Shown piece after piece: positions 23,891 to 34,703 of a stretch of DNA of 64,000 nt. The DNA comes from Coenobita brevimanus (Eukaryota > Arthropoda > Malacostraca > Decapoda > Coenobitidae). Numbering within the stretch: position 1 is the stretch's first letter; every line of letters starts with the position of its first letter. The DNA lies in NCBI GenBank assembly GCA_032717465.1, contig CM064732.1:33987455-34051454 (forward strand), written 5' to 3'. Made by a program: the position numbers and the translations under genes. The notes beneath the pieces are model-generated. The model was not told the origin of the DNA. It saw nothing but the letters and a program-made list of their open reading frames with translations, and did no database searches.

Positions 23891-23942
23891 GATTAAAGGC
23901 GTCTGGTAATATATAGATAGATAGATAGATAGATAGATATAG

Positions 23943-23944
<2 letters not shown>

Positions 23945-24003
<59 letters not shown>
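23945..24003. repeat. (GT)n microsatellite
   Basis: About 29 GT units directly after the E2 tail. A short (AC)n follows at 24042-24054. Confidence 0.96.
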
Positions 24004-24006
<3 letters not shown>

Positions 24007-24559
24007 CCTATTATCAGCTTTCATCCTTACCCCGAGGACACACACACACACACAATTAAAGAAGAAGCTGTGCTAAGGCACAGCAAACCAATCCCCCGGC
24101 AGTCATTTTAGTGCTGACGTATAAACACAACAGGATATCAAGTCAAAGATGTCGCTTATCAAATTTGGAGTAAGCCGGGTGAAAATTGATGATTTTATGC
24201 CCATTTGAAATTTTAGGGCCGACTACCTGACCTTGATCCCCCTACTGCTGATAGGGTGGGTTACCCTCTTGGTGTAATGAGATATGTTATAGGATGCAGA
24301 TTTGAGAGATGCACATTTAGGTTTTGGCTTCATGTCTAAATGATGAATTTGAAAGGAGATATGGCGAAATAGCGATTTTTTACCTGTATTGTTTTTATAC
24401 ATTTTTTGAGCCTACGCCCAGGACCTTGGCCCAATTTAGCCCAAAATTTAATCAGGTTATTATAGGTCATAGCCCATCATCTCTGTAATTTTAGTCATGT
24501 TTTTATTAGTAGTTTTCGAGTAAAGTTGTTAACAGACAAACAAATAAACAAACAGACAA
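24004..24559. other. No gene seen
   Basis: AT-rich non-coding DNA. It ends in ACAAACAAATAAACAAACAG next to the SINE S3 tail. Confidence 0.55.
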
Positions 24560-24785
24560 TCCATCCATCCATCCATCATCCAATCCTACGTTGCCCCATG
24601 AGAAGCGTAGGAGCCCGGGGCTAGGAAAGTTGGTCCTGGCATTTAAGATGAGAGTGACCAGCCTCACTCATCCCTGAGTGGCATTACATGAGCAATAAAC
24701 CCCAACCATCCCTTGGATATAAACCTTCACCGGCTCAATCCGATTGGAGCACAATAATTACCCACTAAACCACCAGGAGCAACCG
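24560..24785 (-). mobile_element. tRNA-derived SINE with (ATGG)n tail (family S3)
   Basis: On the minus strand the head reads CTCCTGGTGGTTTAGTGGG, an A box matching TGGTTTAGTGGG. A degenerate B box, GGTTTATATCC, starts 47 nt later, close to tRNA-gene spacing. A body of about 150 bp follows and ends in a (GGAT)n tail (plus strand 24560-24578). Only one copy is visible in this window, so family status is inferred from structure alone. Confidence 0.6.
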
Positions 24786-25555
24786 AGTGAAAACAATACC
24801 CGTGGGTAATTATACAACGCTTGATTAATATTATGATTATGGTGATGATAATGATGATGAAGATGATGAGGAAGATGATGATTATAAGTACTACTACTAC
24901 TACTACTACTACTACTGCTGCTGCTGGTACTATTATTATCATTGTTATTAAGGTCATGTGTAATCCCTACATTAAAAGTCTCTCTCAAGAAGTATAACAT
25001 CATCTGGTGGTAGCAGGAATGTAAGGAAATTGGCGTGAACGCGTTTAAGATTATTTTTGTGGATCCAGAGTAACGCAATCCGCGAACAGAATCAATCGAA
25101 GGACAAAAAAAGAGTGATAAAAAATAATAACAACAGGAAAAAAAGAGAGGAAGCAAAAAAAAAAAAAAAAAATGGCCAATTAAAGAGAACACAAGGAGAG
25201 AAGGAGAAAAAATGTGACAGGAAATCAGGAGCAAGAAAAGTGCTAATCCACGTAAGGACACAAATTGAAGTAGGAGTACAACAAAGAATCAACAGGACGA
25301 GAAAGAGATTGAATATGTTTCTGTGGAAAGCTCCGGGATATTCAATAAATACTGGAGGCAATTTACATAGTACTTTTTGGATTATATTCCTTGATTTTCG
25401 GTTTAGTTATGATTGCTTGTCAGCGCTTGTATTGTTCACTTTTCCAGTTTTGCATGCTCTTTATACTGGCTGCTACAAATCTATTCATGATAGTTTGTAG
25501 AAAGTTTGATATTGATCTGATTTATTATCATGATATCTAGATGATATACGATTGC

Positions 25556-25558
<3 letters not shown>
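24786..25558. other. No gene; trinucleotide tract
   Basis: An imperfect GAT/ATG tract spans 24836-24885 and (TAC)n spans 24888-24916. The plus strand from 25085 to 25340 is A-rich with an A18 run near 25157. Frames here are compositional. Confidence 0.65.

Positions 25559-25650
<92 letters not shown>
25559..25650. repeat. (TA)n microsatellite, about 92 bp
   Basis: Long perfect TA tract. Confidence 0.97.
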
Positions 25651-25651
<1 letters not shown>

Positions 25652-25792
25652 TGTATATTTGTTAACATTCGGAGGAGAAAATTAACCAGAAAAGAAAACT
25701 TTATGTGTTTCGGAAAAGGAATGGAGGAGACTAAGTAAGTTCAAGGAAAATATTTGTGGCAATGTCGTGATCAATTTTTCAATATCATACGA

Positions 25793-25844
<52 letters not shown>

Positions 25845-26167
25845 CTTTCTCTCATAATTCATATTCTGTAGTAGTTAGATGTCTTTCCTGGGAGAGCCGA
25901 AGAAACTAAACATTTTCGTAGTGAGGCATGTTCCTTGAAATACACAGTTCAACTGTATATATATATTATCTTTGACGTTTTGCATTCTTCAACGTATACT
26001 TCTTCATTAATTAAATAAGAATGAATAAGCTAGGGAAGATAGACGTTAGATTAATTTCTGGAGGGGTGAAAAAAATATAATAGTATTGTAGGAATGAAAA
26101 TTCATTAATATTCATACAGCGTGCAACTTCTTGAATATCAATCCTTTTTAAGCTAATATTTATTTGT
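25651..26167. other. AT-rich DNA with a second (AT)n tract
   Basis: An (AT)n microsatellite lies at 25797-25840. No gene was recognised. Confidence 0.65.
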
Positions 26168-28130
26168 CTCTATTTATCTATCTTGCCGGACGCCTCAATC
26201 CCGTTTGGGGTCGCCACAAACAAATCGCCTCCAAGTCGCCCTGTCCCCCGACATTTCACTTCCCTGCTCCCAATTCACACACCCCCTCTCTCATATACCT
26301 CTCCATCCCATCCCTCCATCTCATCCTCGGCCTCCCCCAGGTTCCCCCCTCCACCTCACTCACATACACTCTCTTCGTCAGTCTTTCACCCTCCATCCTC
26401 TCCACATGCCCAAACCACCTCAGTGTGTTCCTCATAACGCTTCCTATCACATCCACATCCACACCACAACGCTCCTTTATATCCTCATTCGTCAGCCTGT
26501 CTCTCCATGTGACTCCACAGGCACCTCTTAAATAACTCATTTCCACTGATCTCACTCTAGACTTGTGTCCTTCCAACAACGTCCAAGCTTCACTTCCATA
26601 CGTTAGAGTTGGTATCACAATACTGTCATGTAGTAACTTTTTCACTTCCATGCTCACTTCCCTGTTTCTTATCACTGCTTTCAAAGAACCAGCAACCTTT
26701 CTTCCCTGCTGTACCCTTTCAAGCACTTCACCCTCCAAACCTGCATCCTTACTCATCACACTACCCAAGTACTTAAACGTACTCACATTTTCCAATTCCT
26801 CACCATCCAACCTCGCTGTACATTCACTGACTTCACCTCTCTCAAAGACCATCACTATACTCTTCCCTACATTCACCTTTAGATTCTGTTTTTTACACAC
26901 TCTCCCAAACTCATCCACCAAGCTTTGCAGCTCCCCTTCGTCTTCACTCAACAACACAGTATCATCTGCAAACGACAGTACAGGGAGTTTCCAAACACTA
27001 TCCTCTCTCACCAGGGCCACTCCAACATCCACTACCCTACCTTCTACCTCTTTTATTACCCCATCCATGTACAGATTGAACAACCATGGAGACATGACAC
27101 ATCCCTGTTTCAACCCAACTTTCAAAGAGAAAAATTCACTTAGTTCACCATCCACACGCACCGCAGCCTTCGCACCATCGTACTACTCTTCACAGCATTC
27201 AACAACTTCCCATCTACTCCATATATTCTTAATACTTTCCACAATCCTTGTCTATCCACCCTGTCATATGCTTTCTCCAAATCCATGAAAGCCGCATACA
27301 ACTTCTTTCCCTTCTCTAGAAACTTTTCCACTTAAGATCTAAGAATGAATATTTGATCTACACAACCTCTTCCCTTCCTAAAGCTTTCCTGTGCTTCTCC
27401 AACTAATTTCTCTGTTCTTTCTCTAACTCTGTCAATAAGTATCCTACCATACACTTTTCCTATTATACTAAGAAGACAAATGCCCCTATGATTACCACAC
27501 ACTTCTTTTTCCCCTTTTCCTTTGTACAAGGGAATAATAACAGTATACCTGATTTCCAATCCTCCGGGACTCCACCTTCCTCCCAGGCCAATCTGCACAT
27601 CTTCCACATCCATTCTACTACTATCTCTCCCCCATGCTTCAGCATTTCACCACACACTTCATCAATCCTGGGGCTTTCCCCGATTTAACTTTCTTCATTG
27701 CTTCCACAACTTATATCCTACTGATTTCTTCCTGTCTTCTCACCTCCCTCCTTCTCCCAGCCATTCCCCAGCCACTTATACTCTCATTACTTCCATCCTC
27801 TATGTTCAACAATCCCTTAAAGTGTTCTCTCCATCTGCTCACTTTTTCTCCCTTCTCCACTAGTAATCTACCATTTTTATCTTTCACTCCCCTGCTAACT
27901 TCACTTCCACCCTGTCTTACTCTTTTCACCTCTTTCCACAACATTTTCTTACAGTCCCTCCACTTTACACTCAAATTCCTTCCAAATTCCTCATCCACTC
28001 TCTTCTTACTCTCTCTTACTAATCTTTTCACCTCTCTCTTTCTTTCTACATATAACTCTCTCTTCTGCCTCTCAACTTCTTCCACGCCCCTATTTCTCAT
28101 CCATTCATTGTATGCTTTCTTCTTTTGTGC
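26168..28130 (-). mobile_element. RTE-like LINE copy E3, 5-prime truncated, minus strand
   Basis: On the minus strand the copy begins at the same region as E1 (GCACAAAAGAAGAAAGCATAC) and runs to the family terminus (reverse complement at 26184-26212) with a degenerate TAGATAAATAGAGA tail at 26168-26184. Endonuclease and leader are absent. Divergence from E4 and E5 is low by eye (mostly single substitutions). Confidence 0.88.
26256..27613 (-). pseudogene. Reverse transcriptase of RTE-like copy E3
   Basis: Pieces in order are 27613-27332 (VCGNHRGICLLSIIGKVYGRIL and the GRGCVDQIFILRS block), a stop (TAA in place of a Val or Leu codon, about 27334), 27331-27140 (motif A FMDLEKAYDRVDRQG intact, about 27290) and 27161-26256 after a small frameshift at about 27180. 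Motif C is SFADDTVLL (26961-26972, Leu to Ser before the core). GLKQGCVMSPWLF is intact. The C-terminus carries GACGVTWRDRLTNEDIKERCG and WFGHVERMEGERLTKRVYV, and a frameshift near 26265 removes the last 25 or so residues. Catalytic residues are present, so a few point lesions separate it from an intact RT. Confidence 0.87.
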
Positions 28131-28514
28131 TACTAGAAAAAAAATATAAAATGATTCATAAGATTTTGGGACGAAAAAAAGCACAGAAAATAAGTGAAAA
28201 GACACAGAAACAATCCACTCTGTACTCACAAAGCACAAGTAAATGGTGGACTGTAGTAATGGGTACAATGCTCTGAATTTCCTTCCATCCCAATGAACTC
28301 AATTTTTTTACACCTATTCTTATTGCACTTAACTCTAAATCTGAACAATCATTTTACAATAAAAAAGAAGTCTTCTAGGTTATGATCTATTTTTATCGAT
28401 GCTAGCGGCCAAATATTTATCAAATACTACAATCACATAAACATCCCCTGTTACACTTTCTAGGTGCCAGCTGCAACCTACCTGTTTCCCTCAAGGGATC
28501 TGTACTTGCCTTGA
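28131..28514. other. No gene seen
   Basis: AT-rich unique-looking DNA between copy E3 and a minisatellite. Confidence 0.55.
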
Positions 28515-28722
28515 CAAATTTTCCCCTTTGGATTTATTTCCCCCTATGGACCCATTTTACCAGTGGTCTTCATCCACCCATCAGTATATTTTCCCACAAC
28601 CTATTTTCCACATGGACCAATTTTCTTAATGGACCCATTTTCCCATGGAGCTCTTTACCTATGAGTCTATTTTTCACCACGGACCTATTTTTACCATGGA
28701 CCTATTTTCCTCCTGTGTGCTT
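28515..28722. repeat. Degenerate minisatellite (TGGACCCATTTTCCC-type)
   Basis: Roughly 22-26-bp units built on TGGACC-ATTTTCC recur about eight times with many substitutions. The plus-strand frame at 28511-28768 is a by-product. Confidence 0.75.
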
Positions 28723-28770
28723 AGAGTATCCGGGTGATGATGGATGGCGAGAAATTAATTTACTATAAAC

Positions 28771-28822
<52 letters not shown>
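28771..28822. repeat. (GT)n microsatellite
   Basis: About 26 GT units at the head of interspersed repeat R, copy 1. Confidence 0.96.
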
Positions 28823-28824
<2 letters not shown>

Positions 28825-28834
28825 GTAGGTAAAA

Positions 28835-29014
28835 CTAGAAAAAGGATTTTGATGAAACTTGGCAGGATGGTCGGAACTGGGTCCCAGATGGGCAGTTTCA
28901 ATTTTATGCCAATTGATATATGGTGAAGGGGTGACTTGACCCCTAATAATTGTCCCCGCTGGTGCTACACTATGCACATGAGAATGAGGTGGTGGGGCAT
29001 TTCCTTAGAGTTCC
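28835..29014 (+). repeat. Interspersed repeat R, copy 1
   Basis: About 180 bp starting AGAAAAAGGATTTTGATGAA, matching 36815-36991 (copy 2) in the same orientation. Both copies end in a (GA)n tract (here 29015-29038) after GGGCATTTCC or GAGCATTTCC. There is no tRNA-like promoter and no coding potential. The class is unknown. Confidence 0.78.
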
Positions 29015-29038
29015 AGAGAGAGAGAGAGAGAGAGAGAG

Positions 29039-30395
29039 TTACATCCGCACTCACTGTCTGTTAGTTCATTGATGCACCGAACAGACTTTTTTTTTTTTTT
29101 TTTTTTTTCAACAGACATAGTGGTGGCGGCGGCAGTGGTGGTGGTGGTGGTAGCTGTGGTGGGCTTCGTAGTGTTGATCCCCCACTCGTCGCTTGCAGGC
29201 AAACTTGAACTCCTGAATGATTTTACGGATAAGTATTTACTCAAGTTGAAACACAGATCTTGCCTCCACTACGCCTGCCTTGTCTCTGAGGCAGCAAGCC
29301 GGCCCGCTCCTAGCTCTCTCTCTTGAAAAAGACTATGTCAGCAGAATTTGAAAAAGGCCAGACCTTAGGTAAGGGATTTGGGTCACGTAAGCCCTGCTTA
29401 TAACACTTATAGACTACTGGTAGAACATAGTTACAACATACTTACGTACTGCTGGATTACTGGATTACAAGTGGTTACAATTTTCCCTTCCACTGTAGAA
29501 AAATTGTACCTCTTGACACAATTGGGTGAATATTATATACGTAGCTTAGGTACAGTAACAATGATGATGATGATGATGGTGGTGATAGCTGTGATGATGG
29601 TGGTTGCAGTAGCTGTGGTGGTGGAAGTAACTGTGATAATGCTGGTGGTAGCTGTTCAGAAACGACTGTGATTTGAGTAAGCGCTATGCGGGCCGTGACA
29701 CACTTACTTCAAAACGAAGCGCGTTTCACATACGGCTCTAATTTGGACAAGTACTGAGCCCGCTTGTACTACGAGGCACTTCTAATTTCTGTAACTCTCT
29801 TAACCACTTCAGTACCAAGTCTGCTAGTTAATTCTTGCAACTTCTGATGGCTTTATTGAGCTAAAGGGAGATGTTTTTGGAGTAGTTAGATGAAGTCTTA
29901 ATTAATCAATTTTTTTCCTGGAGGTGCTACTTTAGATAACTGAAGTATGCTGAATATAGCACGAAGAAAAATAAAATAGAAATATCTTGAACAGGGGGGT
30001 TAAGCAGGAGTGTAACATATGATTGAGGTTTAACGATATCTCTACGTCGAGGGCCTATCTTACTTTATTCTTACTACCCCCAAATGATTTTAGTCAGCTA
30101 TGGATAAACCCCTCTTACTGAACGGGTCAGAAGGTCAAAGATGAAAATAATCGTCTGTATTTAGCGGGACAAAATTTTATATGACATCCTTGAATGGAGA
30201 GGTTAATAATCGGTGTTACTGGGGATTTAAGAGTTTACGTATTATTAAGATACAAAATAAGTAATGGAGACAATATCCAATCCCCTCACTGAAGAAAGAT
30301 GCGACCATCATACACCCACTTGATGTAGTGCTGCCTACTTCTTCCTCACCTCTATCACTTTCTTTTTTCTGTGTCTGCCCTCCTTGCTTCATATT
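29039..30395. other. No gene; poly(T) and GAT/GGT tracts
   Basis: A T run spans about 29085-29108, a GGT/GTG-rich tract 29119-29160, and GAT/GGT tracts 29551-29660. The Val-rich frames here are compositional. Nothing else was recognised to 30395. Confidence 0.65.
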
Positions 30396-30661
30396 TCTCC
30401 CATCGTCACTGTCATTTTTTTTTTTTTATTAAACTTCATTCCTTCTCAGGTGGCTTTACGTAGAGTGACAAGCCTAATGGTTTGCTGTAAGTCTGGAAAC
30501 CATTTACAAAGATAGGAGGTAACCATATAACCAACTCATAAGTGTTCCCTATGTGTCAGCAAGTAGGTTGGCGGAAGGTTGCTGCCCATCCCCGTAAAAC
30601 AACTAATTCAAAGACCAACGGCTACCCCTTATGGGATTATGATGCCTGGCTATAGATAGAT
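30396..30661 (+). mobile_element. Short RTE-derived element S5, copy 1
   Basis: The element has a pyrimidine-rich lead (TCTCCCATC to TTCCTTCTCAG). About 170 bp matching the E2 leader (19941-20110) follows, then a short junction, then the RTE-family 3-prime terminus (ACCCCTTATGGGATTATGATGCCTGG) and an ATAGATAG tail. The whole endonuclease-RT body is absent. Copy 2 (46996-47264, minus) has the same junction (TAATTCAAAG- versus TAACTCAAAG-), so this is an amplified non-autonomous family and not a one-off deletion. Mobilisation by the RTE-like enzyme is inferred from the shared tail. Confidence 0.75.
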
Positions 30662-30881
30662 TTAAGAAGGAAAAATATCCCTCGTAAGCTGAATAAATTC
30701 GTCCCTTTAAGGAAAGAAATTTAAAAAAATATACGTACTTAGGTTGATGGGGTTAACTGCATAGTTTATCCATAGCGAAAAAAAGAAAAAAGATTACTTA
30801 AGTTACAACCAGAGCTTTAATAACAGCCTAAAATCTCTGTAATGAATATACCGCTGATTTACCGATGGAAAAGTGGGATTC

Positions 30882-30883
<2 letters not shown>

Positions 30884-30927
<44 letters not shown>
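30884..30927. repeat. (TA)n microsatellite
   Basis: TA tract immediately before the tRNA head of SINE S2 copy A. Confidence 0.96.
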
Positions 30928-30929
<2 letters not shown>

Positions 30930-31320
30930 AGCCTCTGTGGTACAGCGGTAGAGTGTGCGTTTCGCACGCTGGTGAGCGCGGGTTCGCCTCCCACCAGAGT
31001 TGTAAAAACTTTGGGAAGCGTTCACCAAGCCACTTGCTACTTTGGCGGACACAAGGGGTGCTGTGGTTGAACCAGTGTCGCATACTAGTATGCTTGTACC
31101 CAGTTGGCTTAAGGCGGCCCGATTACACTTGGTTCACAGACATCCAAAGCCACTACAACACTACAATTACACTCACAAGCACTTCTCACCCTACTTACAG
31201 TCTCTACCAGACAGCCTAAGCCACTTGGTAGAGATACATTGGCTGTAACGTCCCTGCTTCAGTAAGGATAGGCCGGTGGTTCTGCAGTGGACCTCAGCGG
31301 CTGAGGATGATGATGATGAT
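30928..31320 (+). mobile_element. tRNA-SINE S2, copy A, full length
   Basis: The head GGAGCCTCTGTGGTACAGCG contains an A box (TGGTACAGCGGTAGAG) and, 43 nt on, a B box GGTTCGCCTCC, both typical of an RNA polymerase III internal promoter. A body of about 320 bp follows, and the tail is (GAT)n at 31306-31320 running into (AT)n. Copy B (48704-49081, minus) matches end to end at roughly 80-85% by eye, and copy C (18486-18793) matches the body. The anticodon region does not fold cleanly, so the parent tRNA is not named. Confidence 0.85.
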
Positions 31321-31424
31321 ATATATATATATATATATATACGTTCAGTCGGCATGGATTTGGGATTAATGCCGCTTCACACACGTCACTCAATTAACTC
31401 TAAAAGAATCAGTAAATTATGGGC

Positions 31425-31520
31425 ATTAATTTATCCAAATCAGGTGGCGTAAGGAAGAAACTTGCAAATGTTATATTAATTTATCCAAATCAGGTGGCGT
31501 AAGGAAGAAACTTGCAAATG

Positions 31521-31524
<4 letters not shown>
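31425..31524. repeat. Exact 50-bp tandem duplication
   Basis: The unit ATTAATTTATCCAAATCAGG... occurs twice head to tail (31425-31474, 31475-31524) with no difference seen, directly before a TA tract. Confidence 0.93.

Positions 31525-31579
<55 letters not shown>
31522..31579. repeat. (TA)n microsatellite
   Basis: TA tract between the 50-bp duplication and the long CA tract. Confidence 0.95.
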
Positions 31580-31584
<5 letters not shown>

Positions 31585-31664
31585 TATTTTTATTTTTTCA
31601 TGTGTCCTGATTTTAGTAAATCCTCTGGCTATTCCTCTATTATTTTTATCGTACAAATTAATAA

Positions 31665-31675
31665 ACACACACACA

Positions 31676-31765
<90 letters not shown>
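31665..31765. repeat. (CA)n microsatellite, about 100 bp
   Basis: CA tract with one ATA interruption near 31680. Confidence 0.97.
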
Positions 31766-31767
<2 letters not shown>

Positions 31768-32030
31768 TCCTTCTTTATTCAGTCTTTTTACATCTCCTCC
31801 TTTCCCTTTATTTTTACATGGGATTTTTTTCAAAGTCGTTTTGCTTTCCTTGTAAATCAAAGAGCAAAAGTTCTCTGACAATCCCCTGACAGTTTTGAGT
31901 CTTGCCTCCTATCTCCATCATCCCTGAACATTAGAAAGCTTCCTTCCTTCTCACATTCCTCTGTTGGGTAATTTGTGTTGCAATTGCATAAAAATATATC
32001 ATATAGCATTTTTAATACAAATGTGGGCGA

Positions 32031-32741
32031 TTGTGTGTGTATGCGCCAACGCAAGATCGTGCTAGAAGAGTGAGAGAAGAGTTCTGGACAAATGTAGAAG
32101 TGTGCATGGAAAAATTTGGAAGGAATGAGAGAGTGTTTTTGATCGGTGATATGCATGGTAAAGTTGGGTATGTGAAGGTGGATGGAATAGTTGGTGAGTG
32201 GGGTGTGCCTGCTGAGATAGATGAGAATGGGAGTGCGTTAGTGGACATTTGTGCTGGGAGGGGGTTGGTGATAGCCAATACCCTCTTCAGGCATAAAATG
32301 ATCCACAGGTATACATGGCGAGTAATGAGAAGGGTGGGTGGTGAACTGAATGAAAGGAAGGCAATGATTGATTATGTGTGTGTGGATGAAAGGATGCGAA
32401 GATGTGTAATGGATGCAAGAGCTTATAGAGATTTGGGGGGTGGACTTTCTGACCACTACTTGATGGTGGCCAGAATTAGGATTCAAGTAAGATGGAGGAA
32501 TAGAAGAAGGGAAAGACGAGAGGAAGGAGTAGTTGCAAGGAGAGTGGAAAGGTTACAAGAGGATGAGAAAAAGGCAGAGTATAAGAGAGAAGTGGAGGAA
32601 CGATTGGGCAAATATGAATTGGAGCAGATGGGAGACGTGGAAGGTGTGTGTAGGATATTTACAGAAGAAATATGTACAGCATGTGATGTGGTGTGTGGAA
32701 GGAAGAGAAGACGGAGGGGGTTGCAAGGAACAGCGTGGTGA
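32031..32741 (+). pseudogene. Endonuclease C-terminal part and linker of copy E4
   Basis: The open frame of about 236 codons starts at a non-authentic Met. It shows VYAPT, GDMHGKVG (the GD-N-type motif with Asn replaced by His), GRGLVIANTLF, IDYVCVDERMR and SDHYLMV (the terminal Ser-Asp-His motif). The linker GRYELEQ-like helix and CTACDVVCG segment follow. The frame ends at 32739, where TGA replaces the second Trp of the TAWWNDEVK block preserved in E6. The product would nick target DNA. The loss of the first third and the altered GDMN Asn make it inactive. Confidence 0.85.
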
Positions 32742-33196
32742 ACTCAAGAGGTGAGACAGGCTGTGGCACAAAAGAAGAAAGCATACAATGAATGGATGAG
32801 AAATAGGGGCGTGGAAGAAGTTGAGAGGCGGAAGAGAGAGTTATATGTAGAAAGAAAGAAAGAGGTGAAAAGATTAGTAAGAGAGAGTAAGAAGAGAGTG
32901 GATGAGGAATTGGAAGGAATTTGAGTGTAAATTGGAGGGACTGTAAGAAAATGTTCTGGAAAGAGGTGAAAAGAGTAAGACAGGGTGGAAGTGAAGTTAG
33001 CAGGGGAGTGAAAGATAACAATGGTATATTACTAGTGGTGAAGGGAGAAAAAGTGAGCAGATGGAGAGAACACTTTAAGGAATTGTTGAACATAGAGGAT
33101 GGAAGTAATGCGAGTATAAGTGACTGGGGAATACCTGGGAGAAGGAGGGAGGTGAGAAGACAGGAAGAAATCAGTAGGATAGAAGTTGTATAAGCA

Positions 33197-34703
33197 ATGA
33201 AGAAAGTTAAATCGGGGAAAGCCCCAGGAATTGATGGAGTGTGTGGTGAAATGCTGAAGCATGGGGGAGAGATAGTAGTAGAATGGATGTGGAAGATGTG
33301 CAGATTGGCCTGGGAGGAAGGTGGAGTCCCGGAGGACTGGAAATCAGGTATACTGTTATTATTCCCTTGTACAAAGGAAAAGGGGAAAAAGAAGTGTGTG
33401 GTAATCATAGGGGCATTTGTCTTCTTAGTATAATAGGAAAAGTGTATGGTAGGATACTTATTGACAGAGTTAGAGAAAGAACAGAGAAATTAGTTGGAGA
33501 AGAACAGGGAGGCTTTAGGAAGGGAAGAGGTTGTGTAGATCAGATATTCATTCTTAGATCTTTAGTGAAAAAGTTTCTAGAGAAGGGAAAGAAGTTGTAT
33601 GCGGCTTTCATGGATTTGGAGGAAGCATATGACAGGGTGGATAGACAAGGATTGTGGAAAGTGTTAAGAATATATGGAGTAGATGGGAAGTTGTTGAATG
33701 CTGTGAAGAGTATGTACGATGGTGCGAAGGCTGCAGTGCGTGTGGATGGTGAACTAAGTGAATTTTTCTCCTTGAAAGTTGGGTTGAAACAGGGATGTGT
33801 CATGTCTCCATGGTTGTTCAATCTGTACATGGATGGGGTAATAAAAGAGGTACAAGGTAGGGTAGTGGATGATGGAGTGGCCCTGGTGAGAGAGGATAGT
33901 GTTTGGAAACTCCCTTTACTGTTGTTTGCAGATGATACTGTGTTGTTGAGTGAAGACGAAGGGGAGCTGCAAGGCTTGGTGGATGAGTTTGGGAGAGTGT
34001 GTAAGAAACGGAATCTAAAGGTGAATGTAGGGAAGAGTAAAGTGATGGTCTTTGAGAGAGGTGAAGTCAGTGAATGTACAGCGAGGTTGGATGGTGAGGA
34101 ATTGGAAAATGTGAGTACGTTTAAGTACTTGGGTAGTGTGATGAGAAAGGATGGAGGTTTGGAGGGTGAAGTGCTTGAAAGGGTACAGCAGGGAAGAAAG
34201 GTTGCTGGTTCTTTGAAAGCAGTGACAAGAAACAGGGAAGTGAGCATGGAAGTGAAAAAGTTACTACATGACAGTATTGTGATACCAACTAAACGTATGG
34301 AAGTGAAGCTTGGACGTTGTTGGAAGGACACAAGTCAAGAGTGAGAGCTGTGCAAATGAGTTATTTAAGAGGAGCCTGTGGAGTCACATGGAGAGACAGG
34401 CTGACGAATGAGGATATAAAGGAGCGTTGTGGTGTGGATGTGGTTGTGATAGGAAGCGTTATGAGGAACACACTGAGGTGGTTTGGCCATGTGGAGAGGA
34501 TGGAGGGTGAAAGACTGACGAAGAGAGTGTATGTGAGTGAGGTGGAGGGGGGAAGAGGGAGGGGGAGGCCGAGGATGAGATGGAGTGATGGGGTGGAGAG
34601 GTATGTGAGAGAGGGGGGTGTGAGTTGGGAGCAGGGCAGTGAAATGTCGGGGGACAGGGCGACTTGGAGGCGATTTGTTTGTGGCGACCCCAAACGGGAT
34701 TGA
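33197..34703 (+). pseudogene. Reverse transcriptase and C-terminus of copy E4
   Basis: Frame pieces are 33197-33433, 33283-34344 and 34317-34703. They join across an apparent small indel at about 33350 (TACTGTTATTATTCCC against TAACTCTTCCC in E5) and a 2-nt deletion at about 34291. Motif A is FMDLEEAYDRVDRQG (33607), GLKQGCVMSPWLFNLYMDG is intact, and motif C is FADDTVLL (33925-33936). The C-terminal blocks GACGVTWRDRL, WFGHVERM and GRGRPRMRW are all present, and the protein ends CGDPKRD at a TGA (34701-34703) only about 10 nt before the ATAG tail. Catalytic residues look intact. Upstream, stops at 32739 and 33190 and a frameshift near 32910 separate it from the endonuclease. Confidence 0.88.

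Larger units (their letters stand above)
20177..23938 (+). mobile_element. RTE-like LINE copy E2, the most complete copy
   Basis: E2 is the only copy with the endonuclease N-terminus. The order is leader, endonuclease, linker, RT, C-terminal block, the terminus GGCGTCTGGTAATA and an (ATAG)n tail at 23915-23938. It holds a foreign or unaligned stretch of about 650 bp (about 20440-21090) inside the endonuclease, and a 69-bp tandem duplication (21172-21240 and 21241-21309). Many frameshifts show an old copy. It runs into a (GT)n tract at 23945. Confidence 0.87.

Noticed and set aside
31665..31765. CRISPR-like or regularly spaced repeat array
   Set aside because: All regular arrays seen are simple dinucleotide tracts or minisatellites without unique spacers, in a eukaryotic context.
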